From Acanthamoeba lenticulata (lineage: Eukaryota > Discosea > Longamoebia > Acanthamoebidae), in the NCBI GenBank assembly GCA_002179805.1, contig NAVB01001464.1:1-21830 (forward strand): a stretch of 21,830 nt of DNA. Reading direction: 5' to 3'. Shown in pieces: positions 10,901 to 19,565 of this stretch. The position numbers and the translations under genes were made by a program. The stretch's first letter is position 1; each line of letters starts with the position of its first letter. The notes under the pieces were generated by a model that worked only from the letters and a program-made list of their open reading frames with translations, was not told the origin of the DNA and ran no database searches.

Positions 10901-12060
10901 CCCGAGGTCGGGTGGGCGATCAGGCCGGCCGCCCTGCGTTTGACCAGAGAGGAGCAGTGATGAGTGTCTCGAGTCCCCGCTGGCGAATAGACGAGAGGAG
11001 GCGCACCGGGCGATGTGAGACGAGGCCACGTTCTGGAGGAGCGCTGCGAGGGCAAACGACGGGACGCCGCCGGGCATGTCCGAGGCCGGCTTGGCCAGCA
11101 GCATGAACACCTCCACCAGGAGCTCCAGCGTTTTGTCCTCCCTGTGTGCAACGTCATTGTGGAGTCAACTCATGTCGACATCGTGTTGGCCGACGAGGAG
11201 AGCTCGGTCGGGCTCGTACCGCGCGCCGCAGGCGTGGAGAAGCAGCGTGGCCAGGAGGCCCACGCGCGTGTCGTAGTCCACTAGGTCATCGCCATGATTG
11301 TCGTAGTCGACGCCGCTGCCGCCGTCCACGCGGACGCCGGCCAGCCACTTGAGGACGACGCGGGGCAAGTCGACCGACGACGGCCGGGCGGCGGGCACGA
11401 CGGCGAGTAGCTTGCCCAGCGCCACCTGCAGGCCGGGCGCGGCCGACTCGCGCAGGAGCGGCGCCAAGTGCGGGTGGAGCGCGTTGCAGTCGCGGAGCAC
11501 GCCGGTCGGGTCGGCCTGGCCTGCAGCGGAGGACAAGGAAGGTCAGGCGCGCAGATCATCGATAACATGACATCACTTCACATGTGAAAGGTGAGGCGAA
11601 CTCTTGAGGTGGAGCGCGAGGCACAGCAGCTGCACGGCCTGGTCCAGGCTGTGGGCCTGTGCCGCGGGTGGACGGTGAGTTGTGGTGCGCAGGGCAGGGC
11701 AAGGGACGTACGGTGTCAGTCAGCACGCTGACGAGGCGCGATGTGGTGAAGAAAGAGGCAGCCCAGTGCGGCTGCCCCGGCAGGGTCGCGAGATGCGTCA
11801 TGAGCATCTGGCCCATCCTGGCATGCCATCAAGATGAGCCGAGCCGATGCAGATGCAGCAGGACAAGGAGCAGAGGCGGTGGAGAAGACGTACGTGGGTT
11901 CAGGGCCCGGACCAAGGAGCAGTTCGGAGGCCAGCTGGTAGAGAGCATGGCTTGCCGCCTCGCCCTCGGGGCGGCAAGTGGGCAGAAGCCGCTGCATGAC
12001 CGCAATTTTGGCCTGGTCGGGGTGGCCCGACATGAGGAGGCCCCGCACCAGCTTCTCCAT
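7901..12060 (-). CDS. USP38/USP35-like ubiquitin carboxyl-terminal hydrolase, tail-anchored
   Basis: Fifteen exons (minus): 12060..11894, 11817..11712, 11656..11602, 11520..11220, 11141..11007, 10933..10833, 10749..10660, 10580..10512, 10425..9908, 9841..9781, 9689..9571, 9502..9381, 9309..9193, 9096..8958, 8854..7901. All phases close, giving 1,017 residues, about the size of human USP38 and USP35. The N-terminus (MEKLVRGLLMSGHPDQAKIAV) resembles USP38, and residues 1-530 form the helical ARM-like region of that subfamily. The catalytic Cys box is GLVNLGNTCYLNS (Cys about 563), the His box SAHHGHYYAY (His about 852) and the Asp box WYLFNDS (Asp about 900). Paired CSAC and CPQC motifs form the zinc site of the fingers. 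An acidic insert (EEGDEHDDDDKDDEEEGE) sits between the His and Asp boxes. A hydrophobic helix at about 992-1013 ends four residues from the C-terminus. The product should remove ubiquitin from proteins at a membrane. Confidence 0.93.
8855..8957 (-). other. GC-AG intron (intron 14 of the USP38-like gene)
   Basis: The exon ends YVSSTQ and the next begins EAFTDLALPF, exactly as the USP38 family continues, in phase 0. The donor is CAG|GCACGTCC, with GC in place of GT, and the acceptor is AACTACACAG. No GT donor nearby gives the right phase. The 103-nt intron is AT-rich in its 3' half. Confidence 0.8.
9768..9779. repeat. 12-bp palindrome at a splice donor
   Basis: TATCCCGGGATA is a perfect palindrome and overlaps the donor GT (9780-9779, minus strand) of intron 10 of the deubiquitinase gene. 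In RNA it could form a small hairpin at the 5' splice site. Confidence 0.6.
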
Positions 12061-12198
12061 CTCTTTTTGATGTGTGTAGCGTCCTTCTTGCCACTGCTTC
12101 GGTCGTTGGCAGGAAAAAGAAAACTAAAAATAAAATAGTAAACTCCAGCAATCTCAAGAATTTATAATATATTTTATGATTTTTTTTGAGTTGCGGAT
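12061..12198. other. Short spacer between the TLDc and deubiquitinase genes
   Basis: This 138-nt AT-rich spacer separates two tandem minus-strand genes. It must hold the TLDc 3' UTR and the deubiquitinase promoter. No AATAAA or clear TATA box was seen on the minus strand; a poly-A run lies at about 12180-12187. Confidence 0.5.
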
Positions 12199-13301
12199 TC
12201 ATTCAAAGGAGTCAGACGAGGCAAGGCGCCACACCTCGACGGTGCGACACTCAAAGAACTCAGAGCTGGCGAGGGGCGGGTTGAAGAAGGTCTCGCACGA
12301 ACTCGAGGCTCCCTGCGTCACGTCGCCATCCATCCCCACGCGCAGGCCAAACCCACCGCCCCTGCACGAACAACAACGTGTCAGGCCAACGAATAGGCTA
12401 GGCGAGACGTCGACGACAATGACGAAGAACGTGACGTACCCACAACCAACGCAGATGGAGTCGGGCGAGGTGGCCACGTAGTAGCCGTTGACGCCGCTCC
12501 ATCGATGCGCCTCGCACGCGGGTCGCAGCTGGAACAAAAAGGCCTTTGTGTTGGTGATGCACGAGGTCAGTCATGGCCCCCTCCCCGTGATCACTGGTGG
12601 TGAAGAAGAACGTGGGCTGGACTGGGCTGGGCTTTACGATTACCTCGCCTGTGCCGGTGAAGGACGTGGGCTTCTTCTGGCACTTGAGCGGGGTGGTGAG
12701 GAAGCAGCCAAAGAGGAAGTGGTTGGCGTCCTCGATCAGGATGACGAGCGGGCTGTGGTTGCCTACGCATGAGTAGAGGGTCGCCAGGCTGTTCCCATGG
12801 ACCGTGTTCTGATACACCAACTCGAGCTCTCTGCATAAACAATGGCACAACGTAAGGCGATTAGCTGTTGATGAACTTGGAGGTATGTTTGAATCGAATC
12901 TTGTACCCGAGTTGATGGCGTTCGTGTAGCAAGCTCATGAGCTTTTCCTTGTCCAGCGCGTTGGCAAGAAGGGTGTGGCTGGGATCAGTCCGGATCGTGC
13001 TGATGAGTCCTTCAGGAGGTCGTCGGTAGGCTGGTGATTCAGCCAAGTTGCGTGCAGACGCCCGTGACGCATGCACCACGGGTGTTGTGGGTGGGCGGGC
13101 GATAGAGGACGAGAATGAAGATGAGTAAGATGATGATGATGTGTGAGAAGAGGACGAAGAGGAGGAAGAAGATTGCTCAAGCTGGCGCGCCAACTTCTCA
13201 TCCTCTTGCTGCTGTTGCTCATCTAGGCACCTAAGGACGTGAGCTTCGATGGCCCCCTCCGCAAAGTTGCGGGAACACACGGGGCACTCCACTTGTGTCA
13301 T
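12199..13301 (-). CDS. UBZ-like zinc finger and TLDc domain protein
   Basis: Exons (minus): 13301..12907, 12830..12644, 12543..12440, 12361..12199; 282 residues, all phases matching. ATG 13301 directly precedes the zinc finger. Residues 6-25 hold C-x2-C-x11-H-x3-C (CPVCSRNF then AHVLRCLDE), resembling the Rad18-type UBZ4 ubiquitin-binding finger. A long serine-rich linker (about 45-70) follows. The TLDc domain (about 100-275) shows VHGNSLATLYS, FGCFLTTPLK, FTGTGEAFLFQL, GGGGFGLRVGMDGDV, SSSCETFFNPPL and TVEVWRL, all family hallmarks. TLDc proteins (OXR1, NCOA7 and relatives) take part in oxidative-stress resistance, and some bind the V-ATPase. Combining an N-terminal UBZ-like finger with TLDc suggests recruitment to ubiquitinated targets, which is inference. 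The neighbouring deubiquitinase lies 138 nt downstream on the same strand. Confidence 0.88.
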
Positions 13302-13770
13302 CACGTGCAGTTTTTGCTTCCAATTCAGCCTGTGCTCTACTTTTCGTTCGCCCCCAAGGGAGAAGAGATCGAAGATTCTTCAGCTTCTGTTTGCGCTCAA
13401 GCTTTCGCTCACATAAAATGAAAGCTTTATTATTAATTTATCTCTTTTAACCGGAAAATAGTGGGCGCTATCTTCTTTTCTATGTGTGTTGCGTCATAAA
13501 GTCGACCCTGAGCCATCAAAGAGACCGGGTACCTGTGCCTGAAGGACACAGACACTGAGTACCTCGTGGACCAGGTTTTCCTCCAGCTAATGCCAAGGGC
13601 TATCTGTCGAGCCAATGGCTGCCCCTGAAGGATGATCAGCGGCCGGAAGTGAGCGTGCTCAGTGGTAGCGCCAACAGCGCCATGGGACAGAGATTGCCTC
13701 AACACAACAAAATCTCTGTAAACTTGTTTCTGTGAAAGATCTTCCGTTCGATCGAAAGAAAAACAAAACC
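13302..13770. other. Intergenic: SETD9-like 3' UTR and TLDc promoter
   Basis: This 469-nt stretch lies between two minus-strand genes. A CACGTG hexamer (13302-13307) touches the TLDc start codon. A minus-strand frame stays open from about 13730 to 13433 but cannot be joined to the SETD9-like gene in phase without a stop, and no family was recognised in it. Confidence 0.5.
13426..13431 (-). terminator. Poly(A) signal AATAAA for the SETD9-like gene
   Basis: AATAAA on the minus strand lies about 340 nt past the SETD9-like stop (13771-13773) and 125 nt before the TLDc start, in an AT-rich patch. It implies a long 3' UTR by local standards. Confidence 0.45.
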
Positions 13771-15405
13771 TCACCAGAAGGGGCTGGCAATGGCCTTGGG
13801 CGTCTTCCATCGCCGGGTGGCCTCCTCCACGTCCGGTTGCGTGTACCAGTCCGGGTAGGGATTGATCGGATTGTACCTGAGACGTGTTGTGTGAACGATG
13901 AGCCAAACCTTTGCCTGTTGATTTCAGTCAAGTTGTGGCTTACCTGTAGTTGAGGAAGAGCTCCTCGTCGACGATGTGCCGCGTGGCGAGGCACACGATC
14001 GATCGGATGTAGCAGTCGGTCATCGTGTTGTAGAAGAGGTTGGGCTCTTGGACGTACTCGTGTGGCACGTAGGGCTTGAGCTCATCCGGGAAGCTGTTGG
14101 CAAACTCGAACCCGTAGCACATCACGTTGGGCTGCGTGCCAGCCGGCGGGTGGTTGATGTACTGCGCGATGCCGAGCGGGTTTCGATACTTGAGCAGCTG
14201 CTTCTCGTCCTTGATTGACTGGCCCACACGCTGCACAAGTACAAGATAAGATGAAGAGTGAGTCACCAAGAAGGCTCGAGGCTTGTCCAACACGTACCTC
14301 GAGCCTCCTCAGGAGGCGTCGCGCAGCAAAGGCCTTGCGCTCCCAGTCCCGGCCGTCCACCACCACGCCTGGGCTCGGCAGGTTTGAGACAAGCGCAAGC
14401 AAGCAAGCAAGCAAGACGTTGCTGGTGTGCGGACGTGAGCTGTCACGTACCGTCATAACGGCCGTACATGTAGTTGTTGTCCTTGACCACGGCCTCGGTC
14501 AGGGTGTGCGGGAAGTGGACCGTCCCGGCGTAGATCGCCAGCACGGTGCCCGGCAAGACGTGCCCTCGCACATGCACACCTGATGTACACACGTCAGTTG
14601 TGTTGCGCGCGTGTGCGTGTGTCGCCGCACGACACGTGTGGGCGGAGCACGCGCGCACCAAAGCCGGCCTCGGGGTGTTCGATCCGCGACGGCGAGATGT
14701 GGAGCGTGAAGGCCTTGCTCGGGTGCGGCAGCGGCTTGTCGATGATCTCTTCATCGCGCCTGAGCTCTGCACAGCGCGCAAGGGTGAGCCAAGGGGAGGG
14801 GGGCAAGCATTCAGGCCATGGCTGGCCTGGGCAGAGCCTTCGAGCCGGGCGCGCACCGAGCTGCGTGTGGTGGGTGACCTCGTCGAGCGCGGCCTCGACG
14901 GCCTCTTCCTTGGGCGGGCGCAGCGGCTGCGGGTACGGGTCCAGTCCGCCCAACTCGTGCACGAATCGGAAGAGCTCGAGGACCTGGGCTTGGAGATCCT
15001 TGCGGATGGCGGTCTTCTGCTTGAGGTATGACAGCTTGGTGATCTCGTGCTCCACCTCTGTTGTGTCATCGAACAGGTCTCGGCTCTCGGGCGTCAGCGG
15101 GAGGTGCCTGCACCACGATTAGAAGCCAGCAGGAAGAGCTGAACTGCCAGTGAGAGCTGCGCGTACTTTTTGTGACGATGGTAGGAGGTGAGGAACAGGG
15201 CCTTGTAAGTGTCCAAGTTCTCCTGAAACGCGCCAGATTCGACGTGTCGCGTGGCGCGATTCGCGACGAACTGCCGCCATCGCTGGCAGTGATTAAAAAA
15301 ATGAAATTAATAAATGTGAGTGAAATTGATCACCATTCGCAAAGTTACACTACGAAGTCAAACACAAGGCAGATCGGGCAATCCTACCTTGGCGATGAAC
15401 GACAT
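13771..15405 (-). CDS. SETD9-like SET-domain methyltransferase
   Basis: Eight exons (minus): 15405..15388, 15282..15167, 15107..14857, 14766..14659, 14579..14451, 14368..14298, 14230..13944, 13876..13771; 361 residues, all phases closing. The first exon codes only MSFIAK. The N-terminal helical part matches SETD9 in layout. The SET domain begins at GFGVHVRGHVLPGTVLAIYAGTV and continues through NPLGIAQYINHPP (the usual NHS core replaced by NHP), ANSFPDELKPYVP and RHIVDEELFLNYR, whose final tyrosine sits where SET enzymes place the catalytic tyrosine. SET proteins transfer methyl from SAM to lysine; the substrate of SETD9 is not settled. The stop TGA at 13773-13771 follows SPFW. The gene is head to head with the CCDC137-like gene. 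Confidence 0.9.
14396..14415. repeat. (CAAG)5 microsatellite in a SETD9-like intron
   Basis: Five perfect CAAG units lie inside the intron spanning 14369-14450. Confidence 0.85.
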
Positions 15406-15513
15406 GTTGGGTGTGGTGTCTGTTTCCGCCGACAATTAGGTCTAGAAGAAAAGACAGCAAAGAAAAGTTTTGAGAAACACAACTGGCCCAGGCAGCTTGA
15501 CAAGAGGAAGAAG
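15406..15513. promoter_or_regulatory. Bidirectional promoter between SETD9-like and CCDC137-like genes
   Basis: Only 108 nt separate the two divergent start codons (15405 minus, 15514 plus), so both genes must be driven from this interval or from within each other's 5' regions. No TATA box was seen. The plus strand has a purine-rich stretch (TCTAGAAGAAAAGACAGCAA) near 15440. Confidence 0.55.
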
Positions 15514-16842
15514 ATGGGGCGAGTTGCGCGATACAAGAAAGCGAAGCAGTTCCAGTTCCAAATGGGAAAGGAACCCGATTTGCTCGGGCCTGAGGGCAAG
15601 AATGTGGCGCCAAAGACTGACCAAAACATGCCGGCTTCCTTGAAGCGCCTCATGGCCGCTAAAGAGAAGATGAAAGAAATTGAGGGTACTCACTCGTCCT
15701 TGCATTCAACCGTGTTTTTGTTCGTGCATCGTCTCTTCGTTCCGTAAGAATGGAATTAAATCAGAAATTTGGTAAATTAATCTCTACAATGCAAATGCAG
15801 CAAACAAGGGAAAGAAGAAGCGCGGAGACGTGAAGGCGGCAACAACCACGGCCACGCCCACGGCCACGACCGCTACGGCACCGACTGCACCACCGACCGC
15901 TGAGGACGGCAAAACCAACAGCAAGGGAGGACGGAAGCGCAAGCACAACACTGATGCCGACGCTGCCACCGAGACCAGCACCAGCACCACCTCCACCAGC
16001 AGCAGCGGTGCCGATCCCGCCAGTGATGGGACCAGCCAAGAGCAGACGACGCCCGAGCCCGAGCCCGAGCCCGAGGCCAAGAAATACAAGGTACAGGCAG
16101 AAGCACAGCCCCCGCGGACCACGCGCAAAGGCTGACACTCGCGAGTGTGGCTGCAGTTTGAGAGCATGCGGCCGGATGAGTCCTACCGACAGTTCATGCA
16201 GCGTCTGCGGCGACAGACGCGCGACGCCATCAACGCCAAGAACATGGAGGAGAAGAAGGGCATTTCCCGCGCCCGCAAGCAGTACGCCAAGTTTCATTTT
16301 TCAACTAATTATCATCAATTATTATTATTATTATTTATATTTTAGAAATCAATTACTGATATTTTTTGTGGGACAAAAATAATAGGAAGCTGAAGGAAAA
16401 GGAGGAGAAGCGGAAGCTGAGGAAGATGGGCAAAAAGGAGGGCGACGAGTTTCTGCAGCGGGAAACGGTCAAGTTTGGCGAGGTCGCGCAGGCGCCGCCC
16501 GTGCTCACGGCCAAGCCCAAGGCCAAGCGGTCGGCGGCGGAGGTGATGGCCGAGGCGCTGCAGCAGAAGCAGGCCAAGGAGGCCAAGCAGAAGGAGCGCG
16601 AGAAGGAGAAGCGACGGCTGACCAAGGAGGAGAAGAAGGCCGAGCGCGAGCGGCGGAAGAAGATGACGGAGGAGGAACGCGAGCGCGAGCGGGAGCAACA
16701 GGAGCGCGAGGCCCAGGCCAAGCGGGCCAAGCAGCTCCTGCTGGCGCGCGTGCTCGAGAACTACAAGCAGACCAAGGAGGCCCGCAAGCAGCAGCTCAAG
16801 GAGATGGACCCCACCCAGAAGCGTGATGTTCACTATCTTTAA
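15514..16842 (+). CDS. CCDC137-like basic coiled-coil protein
   Basis: Exons: 15514..15685, 15801..16090, 16157..16281, 16386..16842; 347 residues. A second donor at 16291 (exon end 16290) would add three residues and is equally in phase; 16282 (GTACGC) fits the local donor pattern better. The hallmark ETVKFGEVAQAPPVLTAKP matches the conserved DTVKFGEV..PPELTARP block of animal CCDC137, and the upstream SLKRLMAAKEKMKE and ESYRQFMQRLRRQTRDAI segments match in order. The middle holds a low-complexity T/A/S/E-P-rich linker. The C-terminal third is a highly charged coiled coil with many EKE/ERE runs. Human CCDC137 is nuclear/nucleolar; a similar location is expected from the lysine-rich composition. 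The start is the first ATG of the frame next to the conserved block. Confidence 0.85.
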
Positions 16843-17011
16843 GTGGATGCTTCAACAACAAACGAAAAAGAACAACTCACCATGGTCTTGATGAGTAATG
16901 ATGTCCAGAACTAAGTCCGCAGGGGAAGCCGGCCCCGGGGTCGGGCAGCGTCGGCTTCAGCCTGGTGTAAACACCTCGAGCTCCAGGTACGACACTTGAC
17001 AAGGCCTGTTC

Positions 17012-17029
17012 AGACAGATGCATCTGTCT
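17012..17029. promoter_or_regulatory. 18-bp perfect palindrome upstream of a TATA element
   Basis: AGACAGATGCATCTGTCT equals its own reverse complement over all 18 bases. It ends 33 nt before TATATATAT, the usual place for a dimeric transcription-factor site. Its half-site AGACAGATG is asymmetric enough to suggest specific recognition. Confidence 0.5.
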
Positions 17030-17062
17030 TCGTGGGCAAGCAGGACGAGTTGCTTCCCCGCC

Positions 17063-17071
17063 TATATATAT
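17063..17071 (+). promoter_or_regulatory. TATA box candidate TATATATAT
   Basis: This alternating TA run in GC-rich surroundings lies 350 nt before ATG 17413 and 239 nt before ATG 17302. It is the best core promoter candidate for the ADP-ribosylglycohydrolase gene. Confidence 0.45.
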
Positions 17072-17412
17072 CCCAGATGCTAGAGCAAATGGTGTCGCCT
17101 TCTCTCTTGGTCTGCTCTACATGCCTGACTATGGGAGCAAGGAGGCGAGCACATCACTTCTCCCTTTCTCCTCCTCGCTGTCCTCTTCATACGTTGGACG
17201 CCTCACCATCTTAAGCTTGAAGTTGCGTGAATGCAGTTACGCAAGGTTTTTGTGCATCACCACCATGGCGTACTGCGCTCAAGCCGCTGTTGATCGACGG
17301 CATGGTTGCACCAGAGGTGTTGTTCACCCAAAAGAGAGAAGAGAGTATTCAGATAACGACGCTCACTTCTGGCCGAATACCGTGCGCTGGCACAAACAGC
17401 CAGTTAACGACC

Positions 17413-19276
17413 ATGCAAGAGGAGGTTCTTGAGGAGGTTCCAAACGCCGCGGCTTCTGCACAACATACCAGTGAACCAAAGACGGACGATGACAAGTGGT
17501 GGCTTGCCGAGCTGGACCAATCCATCTTGGAAAACAAATTGATCGACAAAATCCTCGGCTGCATCTACGGCAACTGCCTTGGGGATGCCGTGGGTCTCGG
17601 TACCTCGCCCCTCTCCAGCTTGCCCTCTCTCTTCGTGGCACTTTAATTTTGAATATATTTTAATATTTATTAATTTTACTTTTTTTTTGCAGCTACCGAG
17701 TTCCTCAACAAAAAGAAAATCGAGCTCTTGTACGGGGACGATCCTGTGCCCTTCCCCGACTACAAGCTGAACGCGCACAACCGACGCTGGACGCGCGGTG
17801 ACTGGTGCGCTCGCTCCTCCTGACGCTCTGATGAGCTGCTTGCGTGCGGCAATCGCCAATCGCGTTCTTGTTCTGCACAAAACAAACAGGACCGACGACA
17901 GCGACCAGATGATCCTCATCCTGGAGACCATTCTCGAGCTCAACGGAACCGTCGACGAGCGCCACTACGCCAGCAAGCTCATGGTGCGCCTGGAACCACA
18001 ACAACAACACCAGCGCCAAGACCTCGGCCACACCAAGCTGACCTCTCGCATTGCGTGCAGCGGTGGATCTACTCTGGCTTCCCCGAGCTGGGCGACTTTG
18101 CCGGGATGGGCCTGGGCAGGACGACGTCGATTGTGGTCAACAATCCGCGGTTCCTTAAGGATCCACATGCCGCTGCCAAGGCCGGGTGGGAGGAGCTCGG
18201 CGGCAACGCCGCGCCCAACGGTAAGGAGGAACCAACCCTTCCCACCCTGCGTTGCACAGTGGCCCATTTTCTGATTGGCCAATCTACTCGCGTGCGCACA
18301 GGCGCCGTCATGCGTACCTCCATTCTGGGCATCCTCAACTACGACGACCTGGACCTCGTCATCGCCAACACTCTTCGCATCGCCAAGGTTATTCTTTTTT
18401 GAAATTTTTAATTTTTTTGAATATCCTTTCTTTTACATTTTTTTTCGTTTTCGTTTCGTTTCATTTCGTTTTCGTTATTTTTGATGATTTTTGTTTCGTT
18501 TTTTTGCTGCTCATGTAGGTCACGCACTACGACACGAGGTGCCTGGCCAGCTGCGTGGCGACCACCACGGCCATCGCGATGATGCTGCAGGGCCATGACG
18601 TCGAGTCGCCCGAGGGCCTCCAGCAGCTCATTGACAGCGCCGTCGCCCACGGCCTCAAGGTCGGTCCTTCGCCCTTCCCTTCCTCTGCCCCTTCCCGAGC
18701 GCAGCAGCTGAGCCGCGGCCACATGTCGCAGCATTTGCCGCCCGAGCACGAGGACGAGTTCCGGCAGCACATCAAGCGGGACGCGTCGGTCGAGAGCCTG
18801 ACGAGCCTCCAGCTGGACGACGGCGCCAAGATCGGCTACACGCTCAAGTGCGTGGGCTCGGGCTTCTGGGCCCTGTGCGCCTCGGACGACTTCAAGCACA
18901 TGATCAACCTCGTCGTGCGCGAGGGCGGCGACGCCGACACGTACGTGTCCTCTTCGTCCTTCTTCGTCTTCCTCAAGCGCCGCTTGGACAACTGACGGTG
19001 GATCGCGTGCGCAGGAACGGGGCCGTGTGCGGCGCGCTATGGGGCGCGCGGTACGGCTACTCGGCGCTGCCGCGGGACTGGCTCGCGGCGATGCCCAACA
19101 AGGCGTGGCTCGACCGCAAGGTGGTGCGCTTCCTCAACCTCCTGCGCCTCACCGACGTCGAGCAAGCCGTCATCGAGCGTTCGTTCGAAGAGCGCGCGCT
19201 GGCCGAGGGTCGCAAGAATCCCTTCCAGGCCAGCAGCCAGGAAGACAAAGAGGCCAAGGAAGCGCACTGGGTGTAG
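17413..19276 (+). CDS. ADP-ribosylglycohydrolase family protein
   Basis: Exons: 17413..17599, 17693..17804, 17890..17983, 18061..18220, 18302..18387, 18519..18659, 18732..18940, 19015..19276; 416 residues, all phases closing at TAG 19274. The family removes ADP-ribose from proteins or related substrates using two metal ions. Seen: KILGCIYGNCLGDAVGLATEF at the N-terminal helix; WTDDSDQM (Thr101, Asp102, Asp103), the first metal site; GGNAAPNGAVMRTS, the substrate loop; and REGGDADTNGAVCGALWGA (Asp327, Asp329), the second metal site. All expected metal ligands are present, so the enzyme should be active. The first 45 residues are acidic and not conserved. ATG 17302 is an alternative in-frame start adding 37 residues. 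The order and spacing resemble the bacterial DraG and eukaryotic ARH families; the exact substrate cannot be told. Confidence 0.93.
18388..18518 (+). other. AT-rich intron with TTTCG-type repeats
   Basis: Intron 5 of the ADP-ribosylglycohydrolase gene, the longest here at 131 nt. It is almost entirely pyrimidine-rich, with repeated CGTTTCGTTT units on the coding strand, and ends TCATGTAG. Confidence 0.8.
18660..18731 (+). other. 72-nt intron that keeps the frame if retained
   Basis: Donor AAG|GTCGGT and acceptor ATGTCGCAG are both phase 0. The 72 nt contain no stop in frame, so retention would insert 24 residues between GLK and HLPPEHE. I favour splicing because the donor and acceptor fit and the insert is low-complexity. 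Confidence 0.55.
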
Positions 19277-19565
19277 GCTTTAGAAAACGAAGAAATAAAA
19301 TCTTGCAAAAAGAAAACAAACAAAAAAAAGATAAAAACAAAAGCGAAGAGATGGAGCAGTGGCGGGTGAGGCGGGCAGGTGCATTGGTTGCCGTGCACGG
19401 CAGCCTGTTCGAGGCCAGCGTCATGGCGCTGCTCCTTACGCCCGTCAGCGAAGCAGTCGGCGCAAGGCACTTGTTGCCTCTTGTTTGGAGCCCCCCCCCC
19501 ACAAACCTCTTCTTCCTCTCTTCTTGAGTGCTGAAAGGCGGGGGAGGGGCGGCAGGGTGGCGACG
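19277..19565. other. Intergenic: 3' UTR and F-box/LRR promoter
   Basis: This 289-nt stretch holds an AATAAA (19294-19299), an A-rich patch (about 19305-19345) and a run of ten C (19491-19500). No gene was recognised in it. Confidence 0.55.
19294..19299 (+). terminator. Poly(A) signal AATAAA
   Basis: AATAAA lies 18 nt after the ADP-ribosylglycohydrolase stop codon and is followed by an A-rich tract. Confidence 0.6.

Larger units (their letters stand above)
16843..17412. other. Intergenic with palindromes and a TATA element
   Basis: This 570-nt stretch lies between two plus-strand genes. It contains an inverted repeat GAAGCCG/CGGCTTC (16925-16931 and 16952-16958) enclosing CCCCGGGG, a GGTGTAAACACC inverted repeat (16964-16975), an 18-bp palindrome (17012-17029) and TATATATAT (17063-17071). 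The ADP-ribosylglycohydrolase frame is open upstream of its chosen start as far as about 17227, with another in-frame ATG at 17302, so part of 17302-17412 may be coding. Confidence 0.55.

Noticed and set aside
13433..13770. Extra 3' exon of the SETD9-like gene
   Set aside because: A GTGAGG donor sits at the stop, but joining it to either nearby acceptor (TTTCACAG or TTTACAG) makes a TGA stop at once; the gene already ends where SETD9 does.
15172..15513. Upstream extension of the CCDC137-like frame
   Set aside because: It overlaps the SETD9-like exons on the other strand, and the family N-terminus starts at ATG 15514.
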